DNA from: Tetrapisispora phaffii CBS 4417
Lineage: Eukaryota; Ascomycota; Saccharomycetes; Saccharomycetales; Saccharomycetaceae
Direction: 5' to 3'
Assembly: GCF_000236905.1 (NCBI RefSeq)
Contig: NC_016524.1
Span: 310,001 to 374,000 of the forward strand
DNA length: 64,000 nucleotides
How positions within the stretch are numbered: the stretch's first letter is position 1; each line of letters opens with the position of its first letter. The position numbers were made by a program, and so were the translations under genes. Below the pieces are notes generated by a model. It was not told the DNA's origin, did no database searches, and saw nothing but the letters and a program-made list of their open reading frames with translations. Shown here in pieces: positions 10,205 to 19,372 of this stretch.

Positions 10205-11113
10205 ATGTCTGCTGATTTGGAACCAAAACATTCTAGTGTTGAACTAAGTCAAAACGATGCCCTCACCGATATTTTTTATGGATCAATTGCTGGGTGCTTA
10301 GGAAAAATCATTGAATATCCATTTGACACAGTGAAAGTTAGATTACAGACCCAAAGTTCGACATTGTTTCCCAATACTTGGTCTTGCATAAAGTACACAT
10401 ACAAGAATGAAGGGATTAGAAGAGGTTTTTTCCAAGGGATATCTTCACCTCTAGTAGGAGCAGCTATGGAAAATGCAGTTTTATTTCTTTCCTATAATCA
10501 ATGCTCAAAATTTTTAGAATCAAGATCTAACCTTCAATTGTCATCATTACAAAATATCATCGTCTCAGGTGCGTTTGCTGGCTCGTGTGCAAGTTTTGTA
10601 CTTACCCCTGTGGAGCTAATTAAATGTAGATTGCAAGTTTTAAACATCCATAACGCAACTAATGTGACGATAAAATACTCTAATAAAATACTTCCGACCA
10701 TTTTTGATGTGTTGAAGTCAAACGGCGTGTTTGGTTTATGGAAAGGTCAATCAAGTACCTTCATTAGAGAATCTGTAGGTGGAGTGGCATGGTTTTCTAC
10801 ATATGAATTACTCAAATCATCGTTGCTGAAAAGAAGACAAAAGAAAAACCCAGAAATCAAAGATAATTGTACTTGGGAATTGTTAATCAGTGGTGGTTCG
10901 TCAGGATTAGCATTTAATGCTACCATATTTCCTGCAGATACGGTCAAGTCGGTAATGCAAACTGAACACAAATCACTCACAGAGGCCTTTAAATCTATTA
11001 TGTTAAAACAAGGTATTAAAGGATTTTATCGTGGGCTTGGTATTACTTTAATAAGAGCTGTTCCAGCAAATGCAACGGTATTTTACGTTTATGAAACCCT
11101 ATCCAAGATATAG
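10205..11113 (+). CDS. ORT1: Mitochondrial ornithine carrier
   Basis: The 302-residue protein is a mitochondrial inner-membrane carrier with the usual three tandem repeats of about 100 residues. Each repeat carries the PX[DE]XX[KR] signature: YPFDTVKVRLQ near residue 38, TPVELIKCRLQ near 137 and FPADTVKSVMQ near 241. Ort1 exports ornithine made in the matrix, in exchange for protons, for cytosolic arginine synthesis. Length agrees with the 292-residue YOR130C. The gene lies among YOR131C, NKP1 and YRA1, as expected for the merged ancestral order. Confidence 0.92.
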   Translation: MSADLEPKHSSVELSQNDALTDIFYGSIAGCLGKIIEYPFDTVKVRLQTQSSTLFPNTWSCIKYTYKNEGIRRGFFQGISSPLVGAAMENAVLFLSYNQCSKFLESRSNLQLSSLQNIIVSGAFAGSCASFVLTPVELIKCRLQVLNIHNATNVTIKYSNKILPTIFDVLKSNGVFGLWKGQSSTFIRESVGGVAWFSTYELLKSSLLKRRQKKNPEIKDNCTWELLISGGSSGLAFNATIFPADTVKSVMQTEHKSLTEAFKSIMLKQGIKGFYRGLGITLIRAVPANATVFYVYETLSKI

Positions 11114-11491
11114 TGTCAAAAATTATAAACATACTACACATCCCTAATTATTTTAATTGAACTACAAAATTAACTTAACCACTTCTTTCTATGTGAATAT
11201 CATCATTACATAATTTATAGCATTTAATATACTCCATTCTTGCAAATTTTATGATCATTGCATACTCTTTTAGATATATTTTCTTTATTGCCTTACTGTT
11301 TTTTTGTTAAATTCGGGCAATTGACTTTATTATAAGGTTAGGAAATACAACTTAAAAAAACCCATTTGGTATAAAGACAAGGGTTGAAAGAAACAACGAT
11401 GGCAAAGACAATCCATACTCTGCTATATACTCAATTTTGTAATAGTTGAATAAACTGGGACAAAAACAATTATTATACACATATCTACAAC
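11114..11491. other. Intergenic, ORT1 to COI1-like gene
   Basis: AT-rich DNA that probably contains the ORT1 terminator and the promoter of the next gene. I see no distinct motif. Confidence 0.4.
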
Positions 11492-11941
11492 ATGAACTCC
11501 AATGCTTTTGAAGCTTTAGGGTATGTATTTCATCAAATCTTATGAATAAAAAATCACCAGAAATTATATATTTTCAAGATTAAACTAACATAGAAAATTT
11601 ATTGCTCACTGTGGTAAGGATATTAAAATAGGAAGAAATTAGCAATAATCACAGTTATAGGATTTGGTGCATTGTTTGTTGCTAAAAACAATGTCAAATC
11701 CAAAAAGGCCTCTAAGTTTCAACCAAATGTAAAAGTTTCAGCTACTGAACAAAACACTGGCGATTATTATTCAAATTTAGCCAAAATTAAACCAGGATTT
11801 CCTCTCCCTAAGGATGATTCTTCTGATGCTGGAGGATCTAAATATCAGAGAAAGAGTAAGTATGAGGGATCAGGTAATAGTTATTTGAGTAGGAAAGGGG
11901 GAGATCGATTAGGATTTTTAGATAGAAGAGAGAACGACTAA
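11492..11941 (+). CDS. COI1: Small mitochondrial membrane protein, COI1 (YDR381C-A) like, spliced
   Basis: Exon 1 is 11492-11520 and ends in GG before GTATGT. Exon 2 is 11632-11941, after the TAG at 11629-11631. The intron of 111 bases has a branch-like AACTAAC at 11583-11589. Joining them gives 112 residues. The N-terminus MNSNAFEALGKK is followed by one hydrophobic segment (about residues 13-28) and a basic, hydrophilic tail. S. cerevisiae YDR381C-A, a 115-residue outer-membrane mitochondrial protein linked to respiratory complexes, also has an intron and also lies next to YRA1. The symbol rests mainly on position, size, intron and topology. Confidence 0.72.
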
Positions 11942-12288
11942 CTGCATATGATTTCAATTTTACCTTCTAGTATTAACTAGAAATTAAACACAATTAAATA
12001 ATATTCTGTTTAATATTACTGTATATACGTATCTATCAAAAAGCGTACATGTTACATAAAGTTTTACATAATTAATCAATAGTAAATTTACCCCGTCAGC
12101 ATTTTAAAGATTACAAAATCCTTGATAATAATAATTCATATATTACATGTTAAATATGTACAGATGGTTACTTTATATACAAATACGTATAAAATCTAAT
12201 TTTATAGATCACCATCTAGCTCACAGCACGATTAAAACTTAAATTATAAAAAAACGTAAACAAAGTACTCATTTCGTGACCATTATAA
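11942..12288. other. Convergent intergenic region
   Basis: AT-rich spacer between the 3' ends of the COI1-like gene and YRA1. It presumably holds both polyadenylation regions; no other feature is seen. Confidence 0.4.
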
Positions 12289-12829
12289 TTATTTCTTTTC
12301 TTCAAAATAGTCGGCCATTTCCTTGTCTAATTCTTCTAAACTTTTCTTGACTGGCTTTTCTCTTCTCTTTTGCTTTTCAGCCTTAGCAGCAGCAGCTTTT
12401 CTAGATGGAGCTCTTTGTTGGCCCCTTTGTTGAGGTTTTTGTTGGCCTCTTTGTTGAGGTCTTTGTTGGCCCCTTTGGTGAGGTCTTTGTTGGCCTCTTT
12501 GAGAAGGAACACCTCTTGGTAGAGCGGTGATTCTTTCGTTTAAGGTTCTAACAGGTTGAGCAGTTGGATCGATGATTAAGTTTAACTTTAATCTAGATCT
12601 ACCACCATCAATTGGGGCACCGTTGAATTTGGCTACAGCTCTCTTAGCCATTTCACCATTTCTGAAAGTAATAGTAGCCATACCGGTAGAATTACCTCTT
12701 TCGTTGTAACTTAGTAAAACTCTTTGGACACCACCAACTTCAGAAGAAAAAAATTCCTATAAATTAATGAAAAATTATTAAATAAATTAATAATTTAAAA
12801 AATGTTAGCAAAATTGAACCATGTCAACA

Positions 12830-12869
<40 letters not shown>

Positions 12870-14616
12870 ACAGCGATTTCCTTTTATCTGTTTTCAAGAT
12901 TATTCCATATTAAATGAACGTTCATTATAATCAAAATATTAATATTAAACCACTCTCCGATTCCAATCATATAATATATTTCATTTATATCTTCATTACC
13001 TTTTTACCCATTGATTTCTTCATTTGGATATTCAAATAGTCCCATCGAGATAGGCATAAAAATCATCTAATCTTCAATCATATTTACTATCAAATATATC
13101 CCAGTTTCTAATTAATCGAACAATACTATCATAATAAAAGTTAATCGCATAACGGAAGCAAGTATAATTTACATAAGTCACGCAACTGTTTCCCCAAAAT
13201 ACTGATAAGATTGAAAGATTACAAAATTAATTGATCCTCCATACTTATCAGGCTTAAATGACTTCATAATACAGGCTTTAATATCTTTGTTAATTTGGAA
13301 AACTTTTATATCACTAATGATTGCCTTCATTAGATGATGATCATTCAAATAGTAATCAGACTTTGATAACTTGAATAATTTAAAATTATATTATCACTGC
13401 CACTAGCAATTTATTTTGAAAATATGTATTATTGCAGTGCTATTATGATAGCGTTTCAATATTAGAAGACCGAGTCAAAAATATTTAAAATAACGCTTTG
13501 ATATCTTTTATTTTCTTATTCAATTATCAAATTGAAAAGGTGATAATAAGTAAATGATTAGAAAACGGTCTTAGCAGATGAATTATTATTTTGAATAATA
13601 ATGTGTGAACTCCTAACAATAGAACAAAAATAAGAATACTACCACGATAGCCCTTACTATACGTGGCATAGTTATTTCCAAACTCTATTGTTAACTTGAA
13701 ATCCACATGATGTATATTGTTAATATCATTCAAATATGTTTCTTTTTCTTTTTCTTTAATTTACAAGACAATATGAAAGGTGGTAAAAATAAATCAACCA
13801 TGTTTGTTTAGAGTCTTTATTAAAAAATCAAAAAAAAATTTACTAAAAAACAAAATCAGTAATTGAAATACGTATCCATACGCAGTTTCGATCAGTTACA
13901 ACCGTTTTGATAATTTTTTGCTTTTTATTTTGAACTCTCAATGAATTTATTATCCTCTCTTTGTAAATAAATAAAAAAAACCACAACATTCAATGATTTG
14001 AAGATAAAACAAATATATCACACTCACATACAAGAAAGTAAAAACTTTTGTTGTCCGATTCTTTTCTTTTTCTTTCTGTATTTGTTAAACCATTAAAGAA
14101 TAACAAATATAAAAGTCATAATCAATATGACAATAAGAAAGAATCGAATATACAAATCGAATAGAATAATTCAGTTCCTCCGAGTTCAGCAACTTAATAA
14201 ATAGTAATGATTGCAAAAACTCTTATTATTATTATTATTGTTGTTATTATTATTATTAAAAACATGAAAATAATATAACGATACTATTTTCATGTTTTAA
14301 TATTTTTTTAAATCTTTTAACATACTCTAACAGCATCTTGTTTAATTTCTCTTGGTAAGCCTTCGACGTTAACTCTAGCTTCTTTTGTGTTCTGTAACAA
14401 AGCAGCGACTCTTTGAGCAGCATTAACTGGAGCAGCAGCTCTTTGAACTCTGGCTCTAACATTTCTTTGAGTTAAAGCAACACGACGGCCGGCAACAGCA
14501 TTCTTAGCTACTCTTCTTGGACCGGCAGCACGACGAGTGTTAGTGATTCTAGCTCTGGCTGGTTTCTTACGAGAACCGATAATTTCATCTAAGGATTTAT
14601 CTAAAGCAGCAGACAT
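12289..14616 (-). CDS. YRA1: mRNA export factor Yra1 (REF/ALY), with a 1.57 kb intron
   Basis: Exon 1 is 14616-14326 (97 codons, ending DAVR). Exon 2 is 12756-12289, starting EFF after a TAG. Together they encode 252 residues, against 226 in S. cerevisiae. The product binds mRNA and the Mex67 receptor and couples splicing and transcription to nuclear export. The N-terminal box LDKSLDEIIG, the RNA-recognition motif from about residue 86 and the C-terminal box KKSLEELDKEMADYF are conserved. The region after the RRM carries four imperfect RGQQRPxQ units, which explain much of the extra length. The 1,569-base intron keeps the phase and place of the S. cerevisiae intron, which mediates autoregulation. 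Exon 1 frame reads into VC-stop if unspliced. Confidence 0.96.
12404..12502 (-). repeat. Tandem repeat encoding RGQQRPxQ units in YRA1
   Basis: About four imperfect 24-base units encode a Gln/Arg/Pro/Gly-rich linker between the RRM and the C-terminal box of Yra1. The units differ by a few bases. Confidence 0.85.
12804..12810 (-). promoter_or_regulatory. Candidate branch point TGCTAAC of the YRA1 intron
   Basis: TGCTAAC lies about 50 bases before the 3' splice site, the usual distance. It differs from TACTAAC at one position. The S. cerevisiae YRA1 intron also has an off-consensus branch point, and that weakness is part of its autoregulation. Confidence 0.6.
12834..12867. repeat. (TAA)n microsatellite in the YRA1 intron
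   Basis: About eleven AAT/TAA units lie just upstream of the branch point in the intron. A second, less regular TTA/TTG tract lies near the 5' splice site at about 14223-14257. Confidence 0.9.
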
Positions 14617-15810
14617 CTTTAATATAATATCTATATTTATTGGTTTTTCTGGTACTTCTAGTCTTTTGGGAAAACAGGACAGTATACTACTTTATTTTTC
14701 ACAAAAAGGCAACGGAAACTAAACTAATAGAAAAAAAGTACAATATTAATTTAATTATTATTTGAAAAAAAATATTGAAATTTTCCTTCAAAATAATATT
14801 TATTTTCGTTTCCTCTCTTTTTATATATTAAAATTTTCTTGGTCGAAAAGAAAAAAAGCAATAAAACCTTTTTTGACAAAACACAAAAACGATATAAATT
14901 GACTTTCTCATATTTGGATACAAGGTCGCCGGAAAGAAGAAAAGCAGAAGAAAGAAATTCTAAATTTTTTGTTAAGAAGACAGAAAAAAACGCACACACA
15001 ACAACAATTTTGACCCTCTGTACAGAAGAAAGTGGGCACTGCAGGAAAAGCTATAAACAACCCTTACAATGTCCAAAGCCCCTTTACATTTTTGTTCGGA
15101 TTTTTCTCTGTTAATGTTATTGTTGTTGCCGTCCTTAATATTTACTTATTATAACAGTCACTGAAAGTACGGCAGGACCAGATGCTCTTAAGCGTAACGG
15201 TGTTCACCCTTTTCCCGTAACTCGTGCACAGAAACGCAGAAGCACAACGCTTACAAGCTGGGTGTACGTAGATGGTGCAGTCTTTCGGTACGGACGTTTT
15301 TTAGGGATTGTTTTTACGAAGAAGCGTAAAGGGCAGAGAGAAAATGTACACGGTATTTAACGCAGTTAACGCTGAGTTACCCAACTCTTTCCTCTTTTGG
15401 TTGTTGTTGTACGGTGGATTCTCAGTTATGTACCGTATTGGAATTAAATTGCGAGACAGAGGGTTCATATTTAGTTCTTCTTGCAATTCTCAAAAGAAGA
15501 AAGAACGAATCTGTTGAAAATCGTTATTATTAGCTAAGATCAGCGATGATACTGATTGTTCCTTCTTTGCCTTGTCACTTCTCCAGGTGAATTATACGAT
15601 TGTTTACTTACAAAGTAATTTTATACGAATCTCTGAAACACTCTATTTAATTTCTCTGGAAATAAATACATTGATATATATATTTACATATAGAGAGATA
15701 CATACATTTATATATATGGACCTTCACAATCAATAGGTGTCACAAACAAAAAAAAAGATCCCATTATTGTATTGCGTTTTAAATCATATGTACATATGCA
15801 TGTGTGTATG
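14617..15810. other. YRA1 upstream region and ARO10 3' flank
   Basis: Both flanking genes read leftward. The left part is AT-rich. From about 15040 to 15480 GC content rises clearly, without a coding frame that begins with a convincing ATG. No tRNA, no known RNA signature and no LTR is visible. The GC-richer part may be the YRA1 upstream activating region or an unannotated RNA. Confidence 0.45.
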
Positions 15811-17766
15811 TTAATCTGAAAGCGCTTTTGCAGTTGCCCTTTTCTTCATTCTATCCATGAAATCTTGTAAAATATGTGGAACATCAAGCCTACCTAATTG
15901 AACTTCGATAAAATTTAAACTATCTTCATTGAAATTATTTTGTTTAATTTTTGTCAATAAATTTTTAAATTCTTGTTGTTCTGTAACTTTATATGTCTTA
16001 ATAAATGATTTTATATTAGTTTCAAAGGATTTAATTAACATGGTCCAATTCCATGGTTGAATATCATTATAATCTCTTGTAGGTCCTCTAATAGCCCTTT
16101 CAATTGTATATCCATCATTATTCCATAAAAATATACTAATTGGAATTTTATATCTAATCAATGTGGATATTTCCTGAATAGTCATCTGTGCAGCACCATC
16201 TCCTTCACATAAAATCAATTTTGGTTGAGTCTTTATTATGCTGTCATCTGGTTTTATATGAATATTTGGATAATCTTTCATACCAATACCAACACCTAGT
16301 GATGCAGGTAACGCCATACCAATTGATAAGTAAAAACTTTGTGATATATATTTAACTTGTGGCGGCAACTGGTAATCACGAACGGAAAATTGGAATGTGC
16401 CGGTGTCACACAGTAAAATATCACCAGGATTTAAAAGTTTTAATATTGCATCCTTAATATAATCTTGTGTTATGACTTTGTTACTCTTTTCATCGTCACT
16501 GCATTCAGTTTGTATATTCTTGGAAATATATGGATAGTCAAATAGTAATTTTGATGTATCAAGTATTTTATTCAGTCTTTTCAATACATGAATAAAATTT
16601 AAATTTTTATACAGGTCAACTCTGCTAGTGGAATTATCTTTAATCTTGATATAATTTGAATGAAATTCAATAATTTTAGCATTTTTAGGGTAATAATTTT
16701 CTAGAGTATACACACCAGAATTGACTTCATTAGTATCAATACCAAAGTGCAATATTAAATCGCATTGTCTAATTTTATCATTTACTTCTTGCTTCCCATC
16801 GTCACCACTAAAAAGACCAATATAATTTTCATTAGCTTCATTTATTATTGATTTACCCATAATGGTAGAAAAATTCCATATCCCTGTGTTTTGAATCAAT
16901 TCATTTAATATTGTTGTTCCACCAAACCTATCGACCAATATATCACCAATAATTGCTGGTCTCTTACTTTGATAAATCAGGTCTTTAGTAATTTGGGTAA
17001 GTCTATCAATGGAGTCATATGAGATTGGAGAAGGGATAATAGAATCTTCAAGAGTTATTTTTGGAACCAAAAATAAATTAGCATCACTTACCATTAAATT
17101 AGAAAATTCTTCTGGAATAAATAAAAATCCAGGCTTAGAATTTTTAAAAATGTCCCTCAATAAATCATCAAAGTCATCACAGGCAGTTGCAATATTATCC
17201 AAAAATTTTGTGCTACAGGAAATTTTATTATCAATCATGTCTTTACATATTTGATAGTTTGGAGCTTGCAAGTTAGCGTTCTCTTTGTTTGGAATCAAAT
17301 GATGAAAATTTCTGCCGCTTTTCATTTTATCCTGCGAAACGACACCTACTATATGTAGTAATTTTACATTTTCTGTGAAGGCACCTGCGATACCATTGAT
17401 AGCGCTTAATTCGCCAACACCATATGTGGTTATCAAACAACCAATCTTATTAGTGTATCTAGAGTATCCATCGGCAGCATATGCCGCGTTCAATTCATTA
17501 CAACAACCTATCCACTGAATTTCATTAGGAGTAATCGAATCCTCCTCATCATACATTTGTTCTAAAAGATTTAAATTATAATCACCAGGTACACCAAATA
17601 CAGATTTAGTACCACATGACTGTAGTCTTCTAAATATATATTTACCAAAAGGAATTCTATTTGGCGTACTTGTAATAAGACTACTAATTGTCATTTTATT
17701 GGAATGTTCATTCAAATCAGAGAGACTTGTATCAGAATGAACAACATCTCCTAATACTGGTGCCAT
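15811..17766 (-). CDS. ARO10: Phenylpyruvate / 2-oxo acid decarboxylase
   Basis: The 651-residue protein is a thiamine diphosphate-dependent decarboxylase of the Ehrlich pathway. It converts phenylpyruvate and related 2-oxo acids to fusel aldehydes. The PYR-domain glutamate region (VGELSAINGIAGA), the adjacent HH pair (NFHHL) and the thiamine-binding motif from GDGAAQ to NND are all present. Length is close to the 635-residue S. cerevisiae Aro10 and longer than Pdc1 (563), which favours ARO10. The start is the ATG at 17766; the frame extends six codons further only through a TTG. Position beside SDH6 and RGA matches YDR380W. The upstream region carries Aro80-type sites. Confidence 0.94.
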   Translation of the reverse strand: MAPVLGDVVHSDTSLSDLNEHSNKMTISSLITSTPNRIPFGKYIFRRLQSCGTKSVFGVPGDYNLNLLEQMYDEEDSITPNEIQWIGCCNELNAAYAADGYSRYTNKIGCLITTYGVGELSAINGIAGAFTENVKLLHIVGVVSQDKMKSGRNFHHLIPNKENANLQAPNYQICKDMIDNKISCSTKFLDNIATACDDFDDLLRDIFKNSKPGFLFIPEEFSNLMVSDANLFLVPKITLEDSIIPSPISYDSIDRLTQITKDLIYQSKRPAIIGDILVDRFGGTTILNELIQNTGIWNFSTIMGKSIINEANENYIGLFSGDDGKQEVNDKIRQCDLILHFGIDTNEVNSGVYTLENYYPKNAKIIEFHSNYIKIKDNSTSRVDLYKNLNFIHVLKRLNKILDTSKLLFDYPYISKNIQTECSDDEKSNKVITQDYIKDAILKLLNPGDILLCDTGTFQFSVRDYQLPPQVKYISQSFYLSIGMALPASLGVGIGMKDYPNIHIKPDDSIIKTQPKLILCEGDGAAQMTIQEISTLIRYKIPISIFLWNNDGYTIERAIRGPTRDYNDIQPWNWTMLIKSFETNIKSFIKTYKVTEQQEFKNLLTKIKQNNFNEDSLNFIEVQLGRLDVPHILQDFMDRMKKRATAKALSD

Positions 17767-18166
17767 TTTACTTTGTGCGTACAATTCAGCGTTATAAGTG
17801 TTTCTAGTGTATTATGTTTTTGAAATGTATTAAAGAATCGAAATACAAGAAGTAAAATGACATAAGAAAGAGTAGTTATGATAATTTAAAATTTATATAT
17901 TAAACAATATAAGATGCATTTATATACATTTCTAAATTAATGCATGTAATGGAAAATATTTCGATACCTATGAGGTCGATTGTTTTTTATTCTTTAGTTT
18001 ATACACAGTTTCTCATCACCTATCAACAAACGTCATTAGGTTACTAGCTGCAAACTTTAAAGTAAATAGTTCTAGTACAGTTATCGTATAGTTTACAGTA
18101 TGATCATCTTTAAAATTATATATCGACATCCATCATCAACTCATCATGTTGTATATATTTATTATG

Positions 18167-18299
18167 CCGTGAATAACCGAAATAACATTTTATATGAACA
18201 TGGAGTTCATGCTGTATCGGGAACTCTTTGCTTTTGTCTGTTCTTTCCGAATGTTGCTTCATGGGGAAGTTGTAGACCGAGAACAACCGAGATTAGCCG
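18167..18299 (-). promoter_or_regulatory. Aro80-type CCG-N7-CCG site cluster before ARO10
   Basis: CCG triplets spaced by exactly seven bases occur at 18167-18179 and as a chain of three at 18277-18279, 18287-18289 and 18297-18299. The last pair reads CCGAGATTAGCCG and is preceded by AA, one mismatch from the published Aro80 consensus WRCCGWSATTTRCCG. Aro80 is the zinc-cluster activator of ARO9 and ARO10 in the presence of aromatic amino acids. The cluster lies 400-530 bases before the ARO10 ATG. Confidence 0.75.
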
Positions 18300-18488
18300 A
18301 AACACAGTTTGCCGAGTCCTTTCCGTTGCCATCAACATGAAGCAACTTAACCGGGTAGACGCACACACATACAACCAAATCATATAGCGTAAAAAAAGGC
18401 TTTTAATGAATTGACTATGATACCAGACAGACTACAATATAATAAAATATATAAATAAGATTATGTAATTATATGATATATATGGATC

Positions 18489-18516
18489 TATACATCATTA
18501 TTCATAATGATGTATA
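18489..18516. repeat. 13-base inverted repeat
   Basis: Arms ATACATCATTAT and ATAATGATGTAT with a two-base spacer, extended by one outer pair. It can form a hairpin or be a dyad binding site. Confidence 0.7.
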
Positions 18517-18887
18517 TGTCAACTAGTGACATATTGTTTTTTTTATGTAGGCCATAATGCACAATTGATTGAAGCATGATTTCATTCTTGAAAGGTTAAT
18601 ATTAGCACGTGATAATTAACTAATATTGTTCTTTTTTTGTCTTAATAAGATTTGTTCGGTCAAATAATATCGAACGTTTCACTTAGCAATGTCTACTAAC
18701 CCTTAATTATATTTTAGTATATAGTAATGGATGCTAAGAAAAAAATAAAACAAAGTATTATTTAATGTGAATTATTGATGTAATTAAATGTATATATGAA
18801 CATATTCATATAATCTTTATTTTCTTAGTTCATATACCGATTTCTCTGAAAGTAAAAATAACAGTAAGTTACTTAATCATTTGTAAA

Positions 18888-19127
18888 ATGCGTGGCAAAT
18901 TTAGTGGACTGCAAAAAGAGGCTATTCATCTTTATAGAAATTCTCTAAGAATTGCTTACAAAAAACCGATAGAAAACCAAAGTCATTTTTTCAAATATAT
19001 ACATGATGAATTCGATAAAAATAAAAGCATATCGAGAAAAGATTTTACCACTATAGAATATTTGATTAGAGTTGGAAATAAGAAACTAGAATCTTTTTCA
19101 AGATCAGAAGTAAAAGATATTCATTAA
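18888..19127 (+). CDS. SDH6: Succinate dehydrogenase assembly factor (LYR protein)
   Basis: The 79-residue protein carries the LYR tripeptide at residues 15-17 (LYRNSLR), the mark of the LYR family of mitochondrial assembly factors. Sdh6 (SDHAF1) protects the iron-sulfur subunit Sdh2 during complex II assembly in the matrix. Size equals that of S. cerevisiae YDR379C-A (79 residues). It lies beside the RGA gene exactly as YDR379C-A lies beside RGA2. The start is the only ATG in frame. High confidence despite the small size. Confidence 0.93.
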   Translation: MRGKFSGLQKEAIHLYRNSLRIAYKKPIENQSHFFKYIHDEFDKNKSISRKDFTTIEYLIRVGNKKLESFSRSEVKDIH

Positions 19128-19372
19128 TAAAAAAGCGAATTGCATTAGATTAAACTAAAAACAACAACTACAATAAATCTGTTTTATTTTAATTATTATA
19201 TATTCATTTCACCAATTTCATTGTCTATAGATTTATTTTATGTAATATTAATACAAATTTTACATTATTTTTACGCCATTGTTACATTTTTAATAAAATA
19301 GGAAAGAAAATAAACAAAAAAACGGCAGTATGACTAATATCTTGGTACATATGCAAAAGTATGAGCACTTAT

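Larger units (their letters stand above)
17767..18887. other. Divergent promoter region between ARO10 and SDH6
   Basis: This 1.1 kb region serves two divergent genes. It contains the Aro80-type CCG cluster at 18167-18299 and a 13-base near-perfect palindrome at 18489-18516. An ATCACGTG site lies near 18605 on the minus strand. A 95-codon frame from 18100 overlaps the site cluster and looks accidental. Confidence 0.6.

Noticed and set aside
13527..13733. 68-codon frame inside the YRA1 intron
   Set aside because: Short, hydrophobic and AT-driven; no sign of a nested gene.
18100..18387. 95-codon frame between ARO10 and SDH6
   Set aside because: It overlaps the Aro80-type site cluster in a promoter region and has no recognisable homology.
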